The notes under the pieces are model-generated. The model was given only the letters and a program-made list of their open reading frames with translations. It was not told the origin of the DNA and made no database searches. From Fulvia fulva (Eukaryota > Ascomycota > Dothideomycetes > Mycosphaerellales > Mycosphaerellaceae), in NCBI RefSeq assembly GCF_020509005.1, contig NC_063012.1, positions 8,742,001 through 8,806,000 of the forward strand: a stretch of DNA of 64,000 nt, given 5' to 3'. The position numbers were made by a program, and so were the translations under genes. Positions within the stretch are counted from its first letter, which is position 1; each line of letters begins with the position of its first letter. Shown one piece after another: positions 63,670 through 64,000 of this stretch.

Positions 63670-64000
63670 GTAATATAGTTCTAGACTATCGAGGACGGAC
63701 TACGCTATATCCTTAACTACCTCGACAGGTACCCGTACTAGCTATATAATCCGCGAGTACCCTCTAAGCGTACTAAGCGTAATTACGTTAACCCCTTTAA
63801 GTCTATCGATAGGATGATCTAATTCCTTATCGATCGGTATAGTAAGAAGGACGTCGTAGGTAAGGCCTTCTAGAAGCTCTAGGTCTTATAGTAGGGTAAG
63901 AACGAGTCATTTTCTATCTTTATCGCTAAGTACGACGAACAGCGTAACTTATACGACCTATTAGCTAAGACTAATCACCGCCTACTCGAGGGTAAGCTTA
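63670..64000 (+). pseudogene. Gag-like relic G, continued
   Basis: The frame continues to the window edge (DRYPY, NPRVPSKRTKR, FKSIDRMI, FLIDRYSKKDVVGKAF, FSIFIAKYDEQRNLYDLL), a pattern like the capsid part of a Gypsy gag, with RIP-type stops. No later domains are visible. Confidence 0.6.

Overview
The window looks like a repeat-only block from a filamentous ascomycete (Pezizomycotina). Every recognisable gene belongs to a retrotransposon: Ty1/Copia, Ty3/Gypsy chromovirus, or Tad-like LINE. The older copies carry the signature of repeat-induced point mutation (RIP). Aligning positions 1-60 with the undamaged Copia at 30629-30688 gives 9 differences, all CpA to TpA on one strand or the other, while CpG is spared. 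I see no host gene, rRNA or CRISPR array, and no tRNA gene beyond one tRNA-like module inside a transposon. Such blocks are typical of fungal heterochromatin; whether it is centromeric, subtelomeric or a dispersable chromosome cannot be told from here.

Left part (1-24477, all RIP-damaged). Copia-A relic (minus, 1-337 and 5269-7140) is split by LINE-1 (338-5268) with a 13-bp target-site duplication (TSD). LINE-2 (minus, 7141-18195) is split by a complete RIP'd Gypsy, D1 (9424-15560, 443-bp LTRs, TSD CTTAC). A second copy, Gypsy D2 (18227-24262), follows with a truncated left LTR.

Centre (24478-54271). One RIP'd Copia-B (minus, 235-bp LTRs, TSD ATTTT) holds everything from 24483 to 54266. Its body is about 5.6 kb; the rest is later arrivals: (i) undamaged Copia-C (about 26574-33009); (ii) a Gypsy-D solo LTR (33071-33590) lying between two copies of a 312-bp Copia-B segment; (iii) undamaged Gypsy chromovirus E (34446-41514, TSD ATAGA), which carries an extra ORF on its antisense strand; (iv) RIP'd LINE-3 (plus, 41585-51381, 14-bp TSD), which itself received a nearly undamaged LINE-i (42705-47564, 14-bp TSD).

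Right part (54272-64000, RIP-damaged). A Copia-F relic (plus, gag-protease-integrase), an unassigned stretch, and a gag-like relic G (plus) that is split by LINE-4 (minus, 58745-63669, 9-bp TSD).

Mechanism and order. Copia-A, LINE-1, -2, -3, -4, D1, D2, Copia-B and F were saturated by RIP. Copia-C, Gypsy-E and LINE-i landed afterwards: damage stops exactly at their TSDs. Gypsy D and E both look self-primed (Tf1-like): 2 nt inside the 5' LTR lies a 9-nt stretch complementary to a site in the LTR just downstream of a TATA-like box, and the pairing partners co-vary between D1 and D2. The most promising undescribed item is the 185-aa antisense ORF in Gypsy E, whose six cysteines have the spacing of a fungal Zn2Cys6 DNA-binding cluster followed by a predicted coiled coil.
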